Positions 18,544 through 29,294 of a stretch of DNA of 64,000 nucleotides are shown in pieces. The position numbers and the translations under genes were made by a program. The stretch covers positions 124,001-188,000 of the forward strand of contig JAHBZZ010000003.1 of the NCBI GenBank assembly GCA_019635215.1, in the 5' to 3' direction. The notes under the pieces are model-generated. The model had not been told where the DNA came from and did not search any database. It saw only the letters and a program-made list of their open reading frames with translations. The first letter of the stretch is position 1; every line of letters begins with the position of its first letter. The stretch is from Nitrosomonas sp. (lineage in GTDB: Bacteria > Pseudomonadota > Gammaproteobacteria > Burkholderiales > Nitrosomonadaceae).

Positions 18544-21359
18544 TTTTTCAGAACATTTTGTAAATATTTTCCGGTAAAACTGTTTGGATTTGCAGCTACA
18601 GCTTCGGGCGTACCTTCCGCCACAATATGACCACCACCGTCTCCGCCTTCGGGGCCCAGGTCGATGATCCAGTCTGCGGTTTTTATAACATCCAGATTAT
18701 GTTCGATAACAACAACGGTATTGCCATGATCGCGGAGCCTGTGCAGTACCTTCAACAATAAATTAATATCCTGAAAATGCAAGCCTGTGGTGGGCTCGTC
18801 AAGTATGTACAGGGTTCTTCCTGTATCGCGTTTGGAAAGCTCCAGTGAGAGTTTGACGCGCTGCGCTTCTCCGCCGGATAAGGTTGTCGCCGATTGTCCC
18901 AGTGTGATATAGCCCAGCCCGACATCGAGCAGTGTTTGCAGTTTGCGTGCAACCACGGGTACCGGACTGAAGAATTCAACCGCATTTTCCACCGTCATGT
19001 GCAGAATTTCAGTGATATTTTTACCTTTGTATTGGATTTCGAGTGTTTCGCGGTTATAACGCTTGCCATGGCAGACATCGCAGGTCACATAGATGTCGGG
19101 CAGAAAATGCATTTCAACCTTGATCACGCCATCACCCTGGCAGGCTTCGCAGCGCCCGCCTTTAACGTTGAATGAAAAACGTCCAGGGGCATAACCGCGT
19201 TCGCGTGCCTGTGGTACACCAGCGAACAATTCCCGGATCGGCGTGAAAAGACCGGTGTATGTCGCCGGATTGGAACGTGGTGTACGTCCGATCGGGCTTT
19301 GATCCATGTTGATGACTTTGTCGAAAAATTCCAGGCCTTCAATATGCTCGAACGGAGCCGGTTCTGCGCTGCTGGCATAAAGATGCTGTGCGGCTGTGCG
19401 ATGGAGTGTTTCGTTGATCAATGTCGATTTACCTGAACCGGAAACGCCCGTAATGCAGACAAATAATCCGACAGGCAGATTCAGCGGTATCTGTTTCAGA
19501 TTGTTACCCGATGCACCGGTTATACGCAGTATCCTGTCTTGATTCGGCGCCGTACGCTGCTCGGGTATCCGGATTGACAGTTTTCCTGAAAGATAGGCGC
19601 CTGTCAGGGAATCAGGATTTTCCCGAATATCTTCCGGTTTTCCCTGAGCGATCACCATTCCGCCATGTTCACCAGCACCGGGTCCCATATCGACGACATA
19701 ATCCGCAATCTGTATCGCATCCTCGTCGTGTTCCACGACAATGACGCTGTTACCCAGATCCCGCAGATGTTTCAGGGTATTCAGCAGGCGGTCGTTGTCG
19801 CGCTGATGCAGTCCGATGGAGGGTTCGTCAAGCACATACATGACGCCAGTCAATCCGGAACCGATCTGGCTGGCCAGCCGTATACGCTGCGATTCGCCCC
19901 CGGACAAAGTATCGGCGGAACGATCGAGCGACAGATAATCCAGTCCGACATTGTTCAGAAATTGAAGCCGGCTGGAAATTTCCTTGACAATGCGTTCCGC
20001 GATCGACTGCCGGTGTCCGGGCAGAACCAGTTGATCAAAAAAAACTTTGGCTTGCTTGAGCGGTAGTGCACTGATTTCGTATATGGTCTTGGCAGCTACA
20101 AATACATGCCGGGCTGCTGTGCATAAGCGGGTACCCTGACAATCCGGGCAGATTGTCGAATTCTGATATTTTCCGAGTTCCTCGCGCACTGTTTGTGATT
20201 CGGTTTCGCGGTAGCGTCGTGTCAGATTGGGGATGATGCCTTCAAAGGGATGCTTTTGTTGACTCTTTTTGCCGCCGTCACTGAGATAGGTAAACAGAAT
20301 CTTTTCCTGCCCTGATCCGTGCAGAATAATATGCTGGATATCCGGATCGAGTTTCTCAAAAGGCGTTTCGATGTCGAAATCATAATGTTTCGCGAGACTG
20401 GTCAGTATCTGGAAGTAGAATTGGTTTCTTTTGTCCCAGTTCTTCACCGCGCCGGAAGCCAGTGACAAATGTGGAAAAGCCACAACCCGAATCGGATCGA
20501 AAAAAGTAATCTGTCCTAGTCCATCGCACCGCTGGCAAGCACCGAGTGGATTGTTGAACGAGAATAACCGCGGCTCCAGCTCGGAAAGTGAATAACTGCA
20601 CACTGGGCAACTGAATTTTGCCGAAAAGAGATGTTCCTGCCCGCTGTCCATTTCAACGGCCAATGCACGGCTATCCGCATGCCGTAGGGCTACCTCGAAG
20701 GATTCGGCCAGGCGCTGTTTGGCGTCGGGTGATACTTTCAGGCGGTCAATAACGACTTCGACAGTATGTTTTTTATTCTTTTCCAGCTTGGGTAAAGTGT
20801 CGATGTCATAGACTTCTCCATCAATGCGGAGACGGACAAATCCTTGCGCGCGTAATTCGTCAAACAAATCCGCCTGTTCGCCTTTGCGTTCAATGATCAA
20901 CGGCGACAGAATCATCAGTCGTGTTTCTTCCGGCAGTTCCAGGATATGATCGACCATTTGCGAAACGCTTTGCGCCGCCAGTGTGATGTGATGTTCGGGA
21001 CATTGTGGATCACCCACCCGGGCAAATAGGAGGCGCAGGTAATCGTGAATCTCCGTCACCGTGCCAACGGTTGAGCGGGGATTGTGTGAAGTCGCCTTTT
21101 GCTCAATGGCGATTGCCGGCGACAGGCCTTCAATCGAATCGACATCCGGTTTTTCCATTAACTGCAGAAATTGCCTGGCGTATGCGGAAAGTGATTCCAC
21201 GTATCGGCGTTGTCCTTCGGCATAAAGGGTATCAAATGCAAGTGACGATTTTCCCGATCCGGAAAGTCCGGTGATGACGACCAGCTTGTTACGTGGCAGT
21301 TCAAGATTGATATTTTTCAGATTATGGGTGCGGGCACCGCGGATTCTTATTGATTCCAT
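18540..21359 (-). CDS. uvrA: Excinuclease ABC subunit A
   Basis: UvrA is the damage-recognition ATPase of nucleotide excision repair and hands damaged DNA to UvrB. The 939 residues contain two ABC modules: Walker [10 protein letters not shown] (31-39) and GVSGSGKST, with signature loops [13 protein letters not shown] and [12 protein letters not shown]. The zinc-binding cysteine sets are CPVC...CQRC and CEAC...CDVC. Length is normal for the family. It is divergent from the MFS-ssb pair across 66 bp, the common uvrA/ssb arrangement of proteobacteria. Confidence 0.97.
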   Translation of the reverse strand: MESIRIRGARTHNLKNINLELPRNKLVVITGLSGSGKSSLAFDTLYAEGQRRYVESLSAYARQFLQLMEKPDVDSIEGLSPAIAIEQKATSHNPRSTVGTVTEIHDYLRLLFARVGDPQCPEHHITLAAQSVSQMVDHILELPEETRLMILSPLIIERKGEQADLFDELRAQGFVRLRIDGEVYDIDTLPKLEKNKKHTVEVVIDRLKVSPDAKQRLAESFEVALRHADSRALAVEMDSGQEHLFSAKFSCPVCSYSLSELEPRLFSFNNPLGACQRCDGLGQITFFDPIRVVAFPHLSLASGAVKNWDKRNQFYFQILTSLAKHYDFDIETPFEKLDPDIQHIILHGSGQEKILFTYLSDGGKKSQQKHPFEGIIPNLTRRYRETESQTVREELGKYQNSTICPDCQGTRLCTAARHVFVAAKTIYEISALPLKQAKVFFDQLVLPGHRQSIAERIVKEISSRLQFLNNVGLDYLSLDRSADTLSGGESQRIRLASQIGSGLTGVMYVLDEPSIGLHQRDNDRLLNTLKHLRDLGNSVIVVEHDEDAIQIADYVVDMGPGAGEHGGMVIAQGKPEDIRENPDSLTGAYLSGKLSIRIPEQRTAPNQDRILRITGASGNNLKQIPLNLPVGLFVCITGVSGSGKSTLINETLHRTAAQHLYASSAEPAPFEHIEGLEFFDKVINMDQSPIGRTPRSNPATYTGLFTPIRELFAGVPQARERGYAPGRFSFNVKGGRCEACQGDGVIKVEMHFLPDIYVTCDVCHGKRYNRETLEIQYKGKNITEILHMTVENAVEFFSPVPVVARKLQTLLDVGLGYITLGQSATTLSGGEAQRVKLSLELSKRDTGRTLYILDEPTTGLHFQDINLLLKVLHRLRDHGNTVVVIEHNLDVIKTADWIIDLGPEGGDGGGHIVAEGTPEAVAANPNSFTGKYLQNVLKK

Positions 21360-21425
21360 TGCTATCTATGTACGAGTCAACCTGATAATATACCCAACTT
21401 TCCAGAAAATTACATAACCTGATTC

Positions 21426-22835
21426 ATGTCTGTTTCAATTTCATCTGAAAAAATGACTCCAACTGAGAAACGCGCAACCGTTGGATTGGCCGGTGTTTAT
21501 GGGTTGCGCATGTTTGGGTTGTTCATTATTCTGCCTGTATTTGCCTTTTATGCCGAACATCTTCCCGGCGGTAATAACTATGCACTGGTTGGCATCGCAC
21601 TCGGCGCTTATGGATTGACACAAGCTGTTCTGCAAATCCCGATGGGGTGGTTGTCTGATCGCATCGGGCGTAAACCGGTCATTTATGCAGGATTGGTATT
21701 ATTTGCGGTAGGCAGTTTTATCGCTGCTTTTGCAGCCGATATCTATTGGGTGATTATTGGGCGCATTATCCAGGGTGCTGGCGCCATTTCAGCTGCTGTG
21801 ATGGCTTTGGCCGCCGATCTGACGCGTGAAGAGCATCGTACCAAGGCCATGGCTGTGATTGGGATGACGATTGGATTGGTATTTGCATTGTCTCTGGCTG
21901 TTGCTCCGGCGCTGAGCCAATGGATTGGCGTACCCGGTATTTTTACGATGACGGGGATACTGGCATTGTCTGCGATTCTGGTCGTTAGAAAGTTTATTCC
22001 TGATCCGCGTATCAGCCGATTTCACCGCGATACGGAAGCTGCTTCCGAGAGTTTCGGTAGTGTGTTGCGTAACAGGCAATTATTACGTCTGGATTATGGT
22101 ATTTTTGCATTGCATGCCACACTCATGGCGTTATGGCTGGTTGTGCCGCTGACATTGCGTGAAGCAGGGATTGCCGCTGCTGATCATTGGCAGATTTATC
22201 TGCCCGTATTATTTTTTTCTATGCTGCTGATCATTCCGGCTATTATTTATGGTGAGAAAAAGGCTAAGCTGAAACAGATTTTTGTGGCTGCAATCGCTTT
22301 GTTATTATGCGGCCAGATCGCTTTGGCGATGACTGCCGGGTCGGTCTGGGGAATAGCGCTGGCTTTGCTGATTTTTTTTACAGCGTTTAATCTGTTAGAA
22401 GCCAGTCTGCCTTCATTGATTTCCAAAATTGCACCGGTTGGCGCTAAAGGAACTGCGATTGGCATATACAGCAGTACCCAATTTCTGGGGGCATTTGCTG
22501 GCGCAGCGATTGGCGGATATTTGATGGAACACTACGGCTATTTAACGCTTTTTGTTTTTTGCAGCGGACTGGTGCTGATATGGCTGGTTCTGGCCTGCAC
22601 CATGAAAGCGCCTGCGGCTGTGCGCTCAAAAGCGTACCATGTGCGTGAAATGGATATCCAGCAGTCACGGTGCTTATCCCAACAGCTGACCGCCCTGTCG
22701 GGTGTGCATGAAGCACTGGTGCTTGCGGATGAAAAAGTAGCCTACCTGAAAGTGGATATGAAAGGGTTTGACGAAGAAGGCGTAAACAAACTGCTCGAAG
22801 ATAAGGAGGAACAAGCTGATGGCATCAGTCAATAA
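21426..22835 (+). CDS. MFS transporter with C-terminal soluble domain (YajR type)
   Basis: This inner-membrane major facilitator has 469 residues. Twelve hydrophobic segments span roughly residues 20-395, with the motif-A loop [14 protein letters not shown] after helix 2. After the last helix comes a soluble domain of about 70 residues ([19 protein letters not shown] ... [19 protein letters not shown]). Its beta-alpha-beta pattern resembles the ferredoxin-like YAM domain of E. coli YajR. The substrate is unknown. The 3' end overlaps ssb by 17 bp, so expression is coupled to it. Confidence 0.88.
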   Translation: MSVSISSEKMTPTEKRATVGLAGVYGLRMFGLFIILPVFAFYAEHLPGGNNYALVGIALGAYGLTQAVLQIPMGWLSDRIGRKPVIYAGLVLFAVGSFIAAFAADIYWVIIGRIIQGAGAISAAVMALAADLTREEHRTKAMAVIGMTIGLVFALSLAVAPALSQWIGVPGIFTMTGILALSAILVVRKFIPDPRISRFHRDTEAASESFGSVLRNRQLLRLDYGIFALHATLMALWLVVPLTLREAGIAAADHWQIYLPVLFFSMLLIIPAIIYGEKKAKLKQIFVAAIALLLCGQIALAMTAGSVWGIALALLIFFTAFNLLEASLPSLISKIAPVGAKGTAIGIYSSTQFLGAFAGAAIGGYLMEHYGYLTLFVFCSGLVLIWLVLACTMKAPAAVRSKAYHVREMDIQQSRCLSQQLTALSGVHEALVLADEKVAYLKVDMKGFDEEGVNKLLEDKEEQADGISQ

Positions 22836-23277
22836 AGTCATATTGATCGGGAATCTTGGCAGGGATCCTGAGACACGCTACATGTCGAATGGAGACGCCG
22901 TGACAAATATCGCTCTGGCAACGACGGAAGTCTGGAAGGATAAAAGCGGTGAGAAACAGGAAAAAACGGAATGGCACCGTGTCACTTTTTATCGGAAACT
23001 GGCGGAAATAGCGGGCGAATATCTCAAGAAGGGGCGTTCTGTTTATGTTGAAGGCAGACTTGAAACCCGCAAATGGACGGATAAAAACGGCGTCGACCGT
23101 TACACGACTGAAATCATCGCCACTGATATGAAAATGCTGGGAAGTCGTTCTGGCTCTGGCAGTGACAGTTTCGACACACCCGAGCGAGATGAGCATGAAC
23201 AATCTGGTCCGGCACGACCATCGCCCAGTAGAAGCAATACGGGTTTTGATGATATGGAAGACGATATTCCGTTTTAG
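22819..23277 (+). CDS. ssb: Single-stranded DNA-binding protein
   Basis: SSB coats single-stranded DNA during replication, recombination and repair. The 152 residues start [21 protein letters not shown], form the OB fold, continue into a Gly/Ser/Pro-rich linker and end with the acidic tip DDMEDDIPF, which recruits partner proteins. A GGAGG-type site (AAGGAGGAA) lies inside the end of the preceding MFS gene, with which it overlaps by 17 bp. It is divergent from uvrA through that gene. Confidence 0.97.
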   Translation: MASVNKVILIGNLGRDPETRYMSNGDAVTNIALATTEVWKDKSGEKQEKTEWHRVTFYRKLAEIAGEYLKKGRSVYVEGRLETRKWTDKNGVDRYTTEIIATDMKMLGSRSGSGSDSFDTPERDEHEQSGPARPSPSRSNTGFDDMEDDIPF

Positions 23278-23337
23278 TGAAGATTGTTTCAGGATGATGC
23301 AAGCCTGTTATCCTGACTTATTGTGCTGCTTAGGTAT

Positions 23338-23532
23338 CTATTCCGGATAGAAGAGGGGTTCTTTGATTTCCGCGTTATAAAAACCGACCTGGTTGTTTGA
23401 TAAAGAAAATTCTATATTATCGATTTTGCCGCCGATTTTTTCGGCCAGTTTGCGAAAATCCAGAGCCAGCATATTCTTCGGAACGATAAATGCTTGTCGA
23501 TGCCCGGATTGATAGTTCACGGTTATTTTCAT
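23338..23532 (-). CDS. Small conserved-looking hypothetical protein
   Basis: I do not recognise this 64-residue protein. ATG 23532 begins MKITVNYQSGHRQAFIVPKN. A 'KITVNY...G...AFIVP' start followed by an amphipathic helix (LDFRKLAEKIGGKIDN) looks like a compact folded domain. The frame is open further upstream, but those codons belong to a decayed transposase. No strong ribosome-binding site is visible. It converges with ssb. Confidence 0.5.
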   Translation of the reverse strand: MKITVNYQSGHRQAFIVPKNMLALDFRKLAEKIGGKIDNIEFSLSNNQVGFYNAEIKEPLFYPE

Positions 23533-23610
23533 AGTATCGATGTGTGTTGTTGGATTATAAAATTGTTCCATCGACCTAAAAGAACGAAACTTTAATTTGC
23601 AAATAGGAGT

Positions 23611-24055
23611 AATTCTTTTTTGTATTCTGAGATGGAAAGCGGCATTGTCCATCACAAATAACGTATAGATTAATGGTATGGTCTGCCGCTTCATAGGCAA
23701 GATCTTATCCTGGAAGGTGCGCCGTGCGTTTACGTCCGCTTTGGGATGTGTCAGTGTTTTTTTTATAGGTTACGCCCAACTTCCTGAGCGCCATGAAAAT
23801 AGCATTCTGCGCTACCCCCAAACGGGCAGCACGCTCGTGCTGATAGGCATCCGGGTAGTCGAGAATATCCTGCCGCAATACATCAAGATCAATCTTGCGT
23901 TTACGGAACCCTTGAGGCTTACGATGAATATCTTTGATCCACCGGGTAACGCTCGCCACACCCACGTCAAATCGATCCGCCACCTCGATTATTGTGAGCC
24001 CTTCTTTCTCTCGCACAGATAGAACTTTACGCCGAAAGTCTAATGAATAAGCCAT
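23611..24055 (-). pseudogene. IS630-family transposase remnant with internal deletion
   Basis: ATG 24055 starts a 116-residue reading frame with the IS630 N-terminal HTH domain (MAYSLDFRRKVLSVREKEG, then DRFDVGVASVTRWIKDI) ending at 23705. The next frame continues the family pattern (THPKADVNARRTFQDKIL) and, after about a dozen more residues, jumps to FVMDNAAFH, the motif around the second catalytic Asp. The segment that should hold the first catalytic Asp and most of the DDE domain is missing, as is the C-terminus. This is a non-functional copy. It sits between the 64-residue hypothetical gene and glrR. Confidence 0.85.
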
Positions 24056-24126
24056 CTTTTTATGATAATCATAATGATGTGATTGTGTTATATCACGTTT
24101 TTTGATGTGCGCTATAGTAATGATGG

Positions 24127-25503
24127 TTAACAAAGGTCTTTGCTTTTTTCCTGCTGCTTGTAAAGCGTGAAATCAATCTGATGTCTTTGCAGCAATTTGT
24201 AAAACTCAGTTCGGTTACGTTTGGCCAATCTGGCGGCTTGGGTTACGTTGCCTGAGGTAATCTTTAACAGGCGAACTAGATAATCTCTTTCGAACTGTCT
24301 GCATGCTTCTTCGAAGGATGCGAGCTGTGTTTCCTCCATATTCATCGCATCGTAAACCATTTTATGAGAAATGAGCGGATTTGCGCTGAGGACAACACAT
24401 TGTTCGATAACATTCATTAACTGTCGCACATTGCCCGGCCATGCGGCGCTGAGTAGGAGATTAATTGCTTCTGGTGACAATCCGTGGACTTCTTTTTCAT
24501 ATTTTTCAGCAAAAGTGCGTAAAAAATGATTGGCCAGTAAGGGTATATCCTCGCGGCGTTGTGCGAGTGAAGGAATGATGAGACCTACAACATAAAGTCG
24601 GTAATACAGATCTTCCCGAAAATTTCTTGCAAGAATTTCAACTTTGAGGTCGCGGTGCGTTGCAGAAATGACGCGGACATCAATTGGAATCGTCTGTGTG
24701 GAGCCAACAGGCCGGACAACACGTTCTTGCAGAGCGTGAAGCAGTTTCGCTTGTAGAAATATAGGCATATCGCCGATTTCATCAAGGAACAAGGTGCCAC
24801 CCTCGGCGAGCTGGAACAAGCCTTTATGATCTCGAACTGCTCCGCTGAAAGCTCCTTTGACATGTCCAAACAACTCGGATTCCAGCAATTGTTCAGGGAT
24901 GGCGGCACAGTTGATCGTCACAAAGGGTTGACAGCAGCGTTTGGAAGCGCGATGGATGGCGCGTGCGAATAATTCTTTGCCCACGCCACTTTCCCCCATG
25001 AGCAAAACACTGGCATTGCCCTCTGCGACGCGTTCTACCTTGGTGAGAAGATCTCCGATTTCTGCACTCTGAGTGATAATTTCCTTGCGCCAGGCAGACT
25101 TTGATTCTCCACCGGATTCATTATTATTTGTGCAGGTCAGCATGAGTGCTTGATTTATATGCTTGAGCAAAGTTTCCGGGTCATAGGGTTTTGTAAGATA
25201 ACCAAAAATACCACGCTGAACAGCTGCGACTGCATCTGGAATGGTGCCGTATGCGGTTAAGATGATTACCGGTAAAGTTGGAACAATCCGGTGAATTTGT
25301 TCGAACAGTGCCATGCCGTCCATGCCGTTCATTTGCATATCGCTAATGACAAGATGGGGGCGTGTGATATCCAAGCAATTTAATGCTGTTTCTGCACTGG
25401 TTGCTGTAATGGGTTCGAATCCCGCTGCTGTTAGTCTTATCGACAGCAATTCGAGAAGATCGGTGTCATCATCAACCAGTAATATTTTCTTTCTAGTTAT
25501 CAT
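24127..25503 (-). CDS. glrR: Sigma-54-dependent response regulator (GlrR/QseF type)
   Basis: From ATG 25503 (MITRKKILLVDDD) the protein has 458 residues: a receiver domain with phospho-acceptor Asp55 (LVISDMQ), an AAA+ domain with Walker A GESGVGKE, the sigma-54 contact loop GAFSGA and Walker B GGTLFLDEIGDMP, and a Fis-type HTH at the end (GNVTQAARLAKRNRTEFYKL). The longer in-frame start at 25608 lies inside the upstream lipoprotein gene and lacks family similarity. It overlaps that gene by 11 bp and completes a kinase-lipoprotein-regulator set like E. coli glrK-qseG-glrR. Confidence 0.9.
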   Translation of the reverse strand: MITRKKILLVDDDTDLLELLSIRLTAAGFEPITATSAETALNCLDITRPHLVISDMQMNGMDGMALFEQIHRIVPTLPVIILTAYGTIPDAVAAVQRGIFGYLTKPYDPETLLKHINQALMLTCTNNNESGGESKSAWRKEIITQSAEIGDLLTKVERVAEGNASVLLMGESGVGKELFARAIHRASKRCCQPFVTINCAAIPEQLLESELFGHVKGAFSGAVRDHKGLFQLAEGGTLFLDEIGDMPIFLQAKLLHALQERVVRPVGSTQTIPIDVRVISATHRDLKVEILARNFREDLYYRLYVVGLIIPSLAQRREDIPLLANHFLRTFAEKYEKEVHGLSPEAINLLLSAAWPGNVRQLMNVIEQCVVLSANPLISHKMVYDAMNMEETQLASFEEACRQFERDYLVRLLKITSGNVTQAARLAKRNRTEFYKLLQRHQIDFTLYKQQEKSKDLC

Positions 25504-26059
25504 TCGGTCGTGGTTGATTAGAGGTTTTCTTTCGGATGAGATCTTTTTCCATATTGATGATTGCATCGATTCTTTTTTGTAAGGTTTGAGTTTGCGCTTC
25601 TGACGCATTTAATTTTTGCAAAAGGATTTTGGTGTTGGATCTGGCTGTTTGTCGTTCTGTGAGCATTCTTATCAAGAATTTCCTGAAATCTACTAAATTA
25701 GGCGGAAGATTGACTTCTTGCGGCCAGTTATTCAACAGGTCAAGTGCGGCGCGAAGATCGGTGTGAGTTGTATTGGGTAGGCTGATAAGCAAAATATATT
25801 TGAAACGATCTTTGGCACTGAGACTGTCCTTGTAGTTATCGACAGCGTAACTGTATTCTTCGGTCAGATGGGGATTCTTTTGTTCAAGCAATGAATCATG
25901 ATAGCGCATCAATTCATCGAGACTGTTAATGTGATCAGATTCATTGTTTTGGGCCGATTGCTCAGTATAGATAACGAGTGGCTGGTGTGTGTTTGTAGCG
26001 GTGCATCCGGCGATGAAAACACATATTACTAATGATATCGAATTGAAGATGGCATTCAT
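25493..26059 (-). CDS. QseG-like outer-membrane lipoprotein between glrK and glrR
   Basis: The 188-residue protein has a lipoprotein signal: a hydrophobic run, then FIAGC with Cys19 as the lipidated residue. The rest is mainly helical (LDELMRYHDSLLEQKN; KLNASEAQTQTLQKRIDAII), with no catalytic motif. Its place between a GlrK-like kinase and a GlrR-like regulator matches qseG of enterobacteria, which modulates the kinase from the envelope. Similarity is mostly positional, so the name is tentative. It overlaps glrK by 4 bp and glrR by 11 bp. Confidence 0.75.
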   Translation of the reverse strand: MNAIFNSISLVICVFIAGCTATNTHQPLVIYTEQSAQNNESDHINSLDELMRYHDSLLEQKNPHLTEEYSYAVDNYKDSLSAKDRFKYILLISLPNTTHTDLRAALDLLNNWPQEVNLPPNLVDFRKFLIRMLTERQTARSNTKILLQKLNASEAQTQTLQKRIDAIINMEKDLIRKKTSNQPRPNDN

Positions 26060-27567
26060 GAGCGTGTTTCAGGATCGTAAGCAGGTAGTGTCAAACGAAA
26101 ATGTGCGCCTTGGCCGTCATGATCAATGAGTTCGATATTGCCTTCATGTGCAAGCACATATTCCCGTGCGATTGAAAGTCCTAATCCTGTTCCTTTGATA
26201 TAGCTGTTCGGAATGCTGCGGCCTTGGTAAAAAGGTTCAAATACTTTATTTCTTTCGGTTTTGTCAACGCCAATGCCGCTATCGATAATATCGAACTGAA
26301 TGTTTTGGTCGACTTGTATTGCTGTAATCCTGATGCAACTTTCTGGCGGAGAAAATTTTATGGCATTTGATACAAGATTATCAATAATAACGCTAATTTT
26401 CTGTTTGTCGCATTCAAGTAATAGATCTGGACAAGCCAAATCTATACAGATTTTTCTGCTTATTATAGAAAGATTCTGATTTTTTAACACATCAGTAACG
26501 ATTCGAGCGAGATTGGTGCGCTGTTTGATTAGTGCCGATTTATCTGTTTGCAGCGCGCTGAAGCTCAATAAATCTTCAATGCGTTTTTGTAATAGAACAC
26601 TGCTGCCGCGAAGTATGTCAGCAATGAGCTGTTGTTTTTTATTGAGATCGCCAGCTACGCCTTCCGCGAGGAGGTTGGCACCCTCGCGAATGGCGGTTAG
26701 TGGAGTTTTGAGTTCATGTGAAATATGGCGCAGAAACTGAATTTTCTGTTCTTCCAGTTTAAGTAAGCGACGACGCATCCAATCCAGGCGCGAGCCGAGG
26801 TATTTTAAATTTTGCGGACCATCGACATGCACCGTGTTGGATAATTTGCCTTGTCCCAAATTGTCGATCGCTTCATCAATCTGACGCAGTGGGCGGGCGA
26901 TAAGAAACGAGAGAAAAAGCGCGAGCAAGATAACAAATGGAATGAGAATGAGTAATTGCCCTTTTATTAGGAGACGCACCTGTGAGGCCATTTCACCTAT
27001 CTCATTCACTTGGATTCCAATAAGTCGTTGGCTTTCTGTTGAAAAAATATTGGAAAGTGCGAACAACAAGTCGAATTTGTCGATCAACATCGAGGAATCT
27101 TGAAGTGTATCATCTAAAGTCAATACCTCGCGAAAAATTGTTGTTTCAAGGAGTCGCAATTTTTCCAGGATGAGTCGCTGCTCAAGATGTGGAGAAGCTT
27201 GTACAAGCTGAAATGCGATTTTCTCGAATTTGTCATGGCTCTGAAAATAGCTATCAAGTAAAGATATATCCTCCAAAATATGTGCATGCTCAATACTGCG
27301 TCTCATGACAATAGTTTCGTCGATCAGAGCTCTGCCACCATATATCATTTGTGTTGCTTGATAAATCGTTGCGCGACTGTGATCAGCCAATTGATCAATG
27401 CGTGACGCGCTGTAAATAAGCGCAATAATGAGCGGTAATCCGACTATTGAGAAGCTGGATAAAATTAATTTAAGGAATGATTTGGGATTGTGCCGGAATT
27501 CTGGCTGATGGGTAGTTTTTGTTTGATTATCGAATTTTGATGCGAAAGAATCCGAGAAAGTGCTCAT
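26056..27567 (-). CDS. glrK: Sensor histidine kinase (GlrK/QseE type)
   Basis: This 503-residue inner-membrane kinase has a first membrane helix near residues 31-50 and a periplasmic helical sensor of about 140 residues. A second helix (LLILIPFVILLALFLSFLIA) is followed by HAMP, then the HisKA motif FLRHISHELKTPL with phospho-accepting His284. The ATPase domain follows, with DNLVSNAIKFSPPE, DSGIGVDKTE and GTGLGLSIAREYV. Partner of the adjacent sigma-54 regulator. What it senses cannot be read from the sequence. Confidence 0.9.
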   Translation of the reverse strand: MSTFSDSFASKFDNQTKTTHQPEFRHNPKSFLKLILSSFSIVGLPLIIALIYSASRIDQLADHSRATIYQATQMIYGGRALIDETIVMRRSIEHAHILEDISLLDSYFQSHDKFEKIAFQLVQASPHLEQRLILEKLRLLETTIFREVLTLDDTLQDSSMLIDKFDLLFALSNIFSTESQRLIGIQVNEIGEMASQVRLLIKGQLLILIPFVILLALFLSFLIARPLRQIDEAIDNLGQGKLSNTVHVDGPQNLKYLGSRLDWMRRRLLKLEEQKIQFLRHISHELKTPLTAIREGANLLAEGVAGDLNKKQQLIADILRGSSVLLQKRIEDLLSFSALQTDKSALIKQRTNLARIVTDVLKNQNLSIISRKICIDLACPDLLLECDKQKISVIIDNLVSNAIKFSPPESCIRITAIQVDQNIQFDIIDSGIGVDKTERNKVFEPFYQGRSIPNSYIKGTGLGLSIAREYVLAHEGNIELIDHDGQGAHFRLTLPAYDPETRS

Positions 27568-27617
27568 TACATCAATCCTTGAATATAGGAAAATTAAAGG
27601 CTATATCTGCTTAAACA

Positions 27618-27975
27618 TTGAAAAGACTTCTTTGCTCAGCTTGTCAGGCGGATCGTCCCTATCGCTGGGGGTGTCAGTCGGGATTGCAACGTTCTCACTA
27701 TTGCGCGTGCAAGCATACGTTCATACCATGTTGGGAACCCCTTTGGTTCGTTTGCGGTATAACTATCGACGCTGCCCTCTACCAATCTGTGGCCATAGTC
27801 TCGAAATTATCCATCGTCCCGTCAATCTTTCTGCTGGCATTCTTTTACCATATCCGGAAGTTCATGCCTACGACAACCGACCCAAACAGTGGATGAAAAG
27901 ATTTCATGGAGTCGCGACTGAGAACTAAGTACTTGGAGAATTATCTGGGCTGGTATAGATAGCTGGAGTGTTCGG
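27618..27975 (+). pseudogene. Decayed IS1595-family transposase
   Basis: The plus strand carries scattered pieces of an IS1595/ISXO2-type transposase in different frames: a zinc-ribbon start (LLCSACQADRPYRWGCQSGLQ), a frame change to LGTPLVRLRYN, and near the end HAYDNRPKQWMKRFHGVATEN, followed after another frame change by TKYLENYLGWYR. The first and last parts of the family are present but the central catalytic DDE part is deleted. No terminal repeats were identified. The 230 bp after it (to 28,205) hold nothing recognisable. Confidence 0.75.
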
Positions 27976-28205
27976 AGAGTGTGACTCGCTAATTGTCGTG
28001 TTCCAGGCCGTTCTCGGACGAGAAAATTATTCCCAACTATTAATGCAGACATAGCTAAATTAAACGCTTTCTTTCATGGAAAAGGAAAGTACTGGAAAGC
28101 GGATGTGATGTCAAACGTGCTGACAGGTATGGTTGAACCGGTTTAAAGTGTTATCCGTGAAACGAAGGATCGGCTTCCTTGGATAGTGCGTACTAGATGG
28201 TAAAT

Positions 28206-29195
28206 TCAGCCATGAAATTCCTTGATGTGTTGTGAAACTTTCCGATCAAGATCTTTTTTCCAGCTTGCGGGCATGATCTGTTCGACTTTTTTCAGCATAT
28301 CTTCGATTGTGTGTACTTCATGCATGTTTTCTGAGAGTTGTCGGGTAGCCGACAACCACAAATAGGCTTTGGCGAGATTTTCAGCGGTGGGCATTTGTGT
28401 GTGTTCTGCCACGGGCGCGTTAAAATACAGCCGGGCAGTGGGAAAGTAGGCGGGTGGATAGCCCCGGCTTGCTGCCATTTCGTACCAGCTTAACGCGGTT
28501 GCGGGGTCGTTGAAGTCATTCTCATGGATTTTGCCCAGATAATAATAAGCCTCCAGCAATTCCTTCCCGGCGGCATGGCTGAACCACTTTGCTGCAAGAA
28601 TCGGATTTCGTATCGATTCATCGCCGTCCAAGTAGAATTGTCCCAGTTGCAATTGGGCGTTAACCGACCCGGCGGTAGCGGCCTGCTGGCAGAGGTTCAG
28701 CGCCTTCTCCGGATCTTTGGGTACGCCTTTTCCCTGCATCACCAGTTCGGCGATAGAACAAAGCGATACGATATGCCCCAGATCGGCAGCCGCCTGGTAC
28801 CAGTGGATCGCAGCCGTATAATTGATGGGTTGATGCGTGCCGTCCTGGTAGCATTCGCCCAGGAAGTGGTTGGCTGCAGGTACGCCGTTTTCAGCAGCTT
28901 TTTCATACCAGCGGCATGCCTGTACCTTGTCAACTGCCATTCCCCAGCCGTGCTGATGAAATAAACCCAGTGTAAATTGGGCCAGGGGATGCTGCTGTGT
29001 TCGGGCATGAAAAAGGAATGCAGCGTAGGCCTTTGGGTAGTCACCCGCTGTTAACCACTGTTGCGCTTCGGCCAGCGCTTTGCGAGTATCCGGTTGCGGC
29101 TGGCCGGCGGCGGAAAGAGTGGGAATAAGGCTGAGGACTGTCAGTGCGATGATGATTAAAATGATCGCACGGTTATTTTTCCGCATGATTCGCAT
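28206..29195 (-). CDS. Exported Sel1-repeat protein
   Basis: The 329-residue protein has an N-terminal signal sequence or anchor (IILIIIALTVLSLIPTLSA), then tandem Sel1-like repeats of about 36 residues (for example AQFTLGLFHQHGWGMAVDKV, CQQAATAGSVNAQLQLGQFY, ALSWYEMAASRGYPPAYFP). Such alpha/alpha repeats form protein-interaction solenoids, usually in the periplasm. ATG at 29195 or 29186 are both possible. No partner is evident nearby. Confidence 0.85.
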   Translation of the reverse strand: MRIMRKNNRAIILIIIALTVLSLIPTLSAAGQPQPDTRKALAEAQQWLTAGDYPKAYAAFLFHARTQQHPLAQFTLGLFHQHGWGMAVDKVQACRWYEKAAENGVPAANHFLGECYQDGTHQPINYTAAIHWYQAAADLGHIVSLCSIAELVMQGKGVPKDPEKALNLCQQAATAGSVNAQLQLGQFYLDGDESIRNPILAAKWFSHAAGKELLEAYYYLGKIHENDFNDPATALSWYEMAASRGYPPAYFPTARLYFNAPVAEHTQMPTAENLAKAYLWLSATRQLSENMHEVHTIEDMLKKVEQIMPASWKKDLDRKVSQHIKEFHG

Positions 29196-29294
29196 GGCAT
29201 TTTCTGAAAATCAATAAAAAAGACTGCCAATAAAAGAAAGGCTGCCTGATGGTAACGCGGCAGCCGGTTGAAATGGAATGAGGATGATGTAAAA

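Noticed and set aside
24061..24090. GATAATCATAATGATG, Fur-box-like, upstream of the IS630 remnant
   Set aside because: It lies in the leader of a dead transposase gene and no iron gene follows; taken as chance AT-rich similarity.
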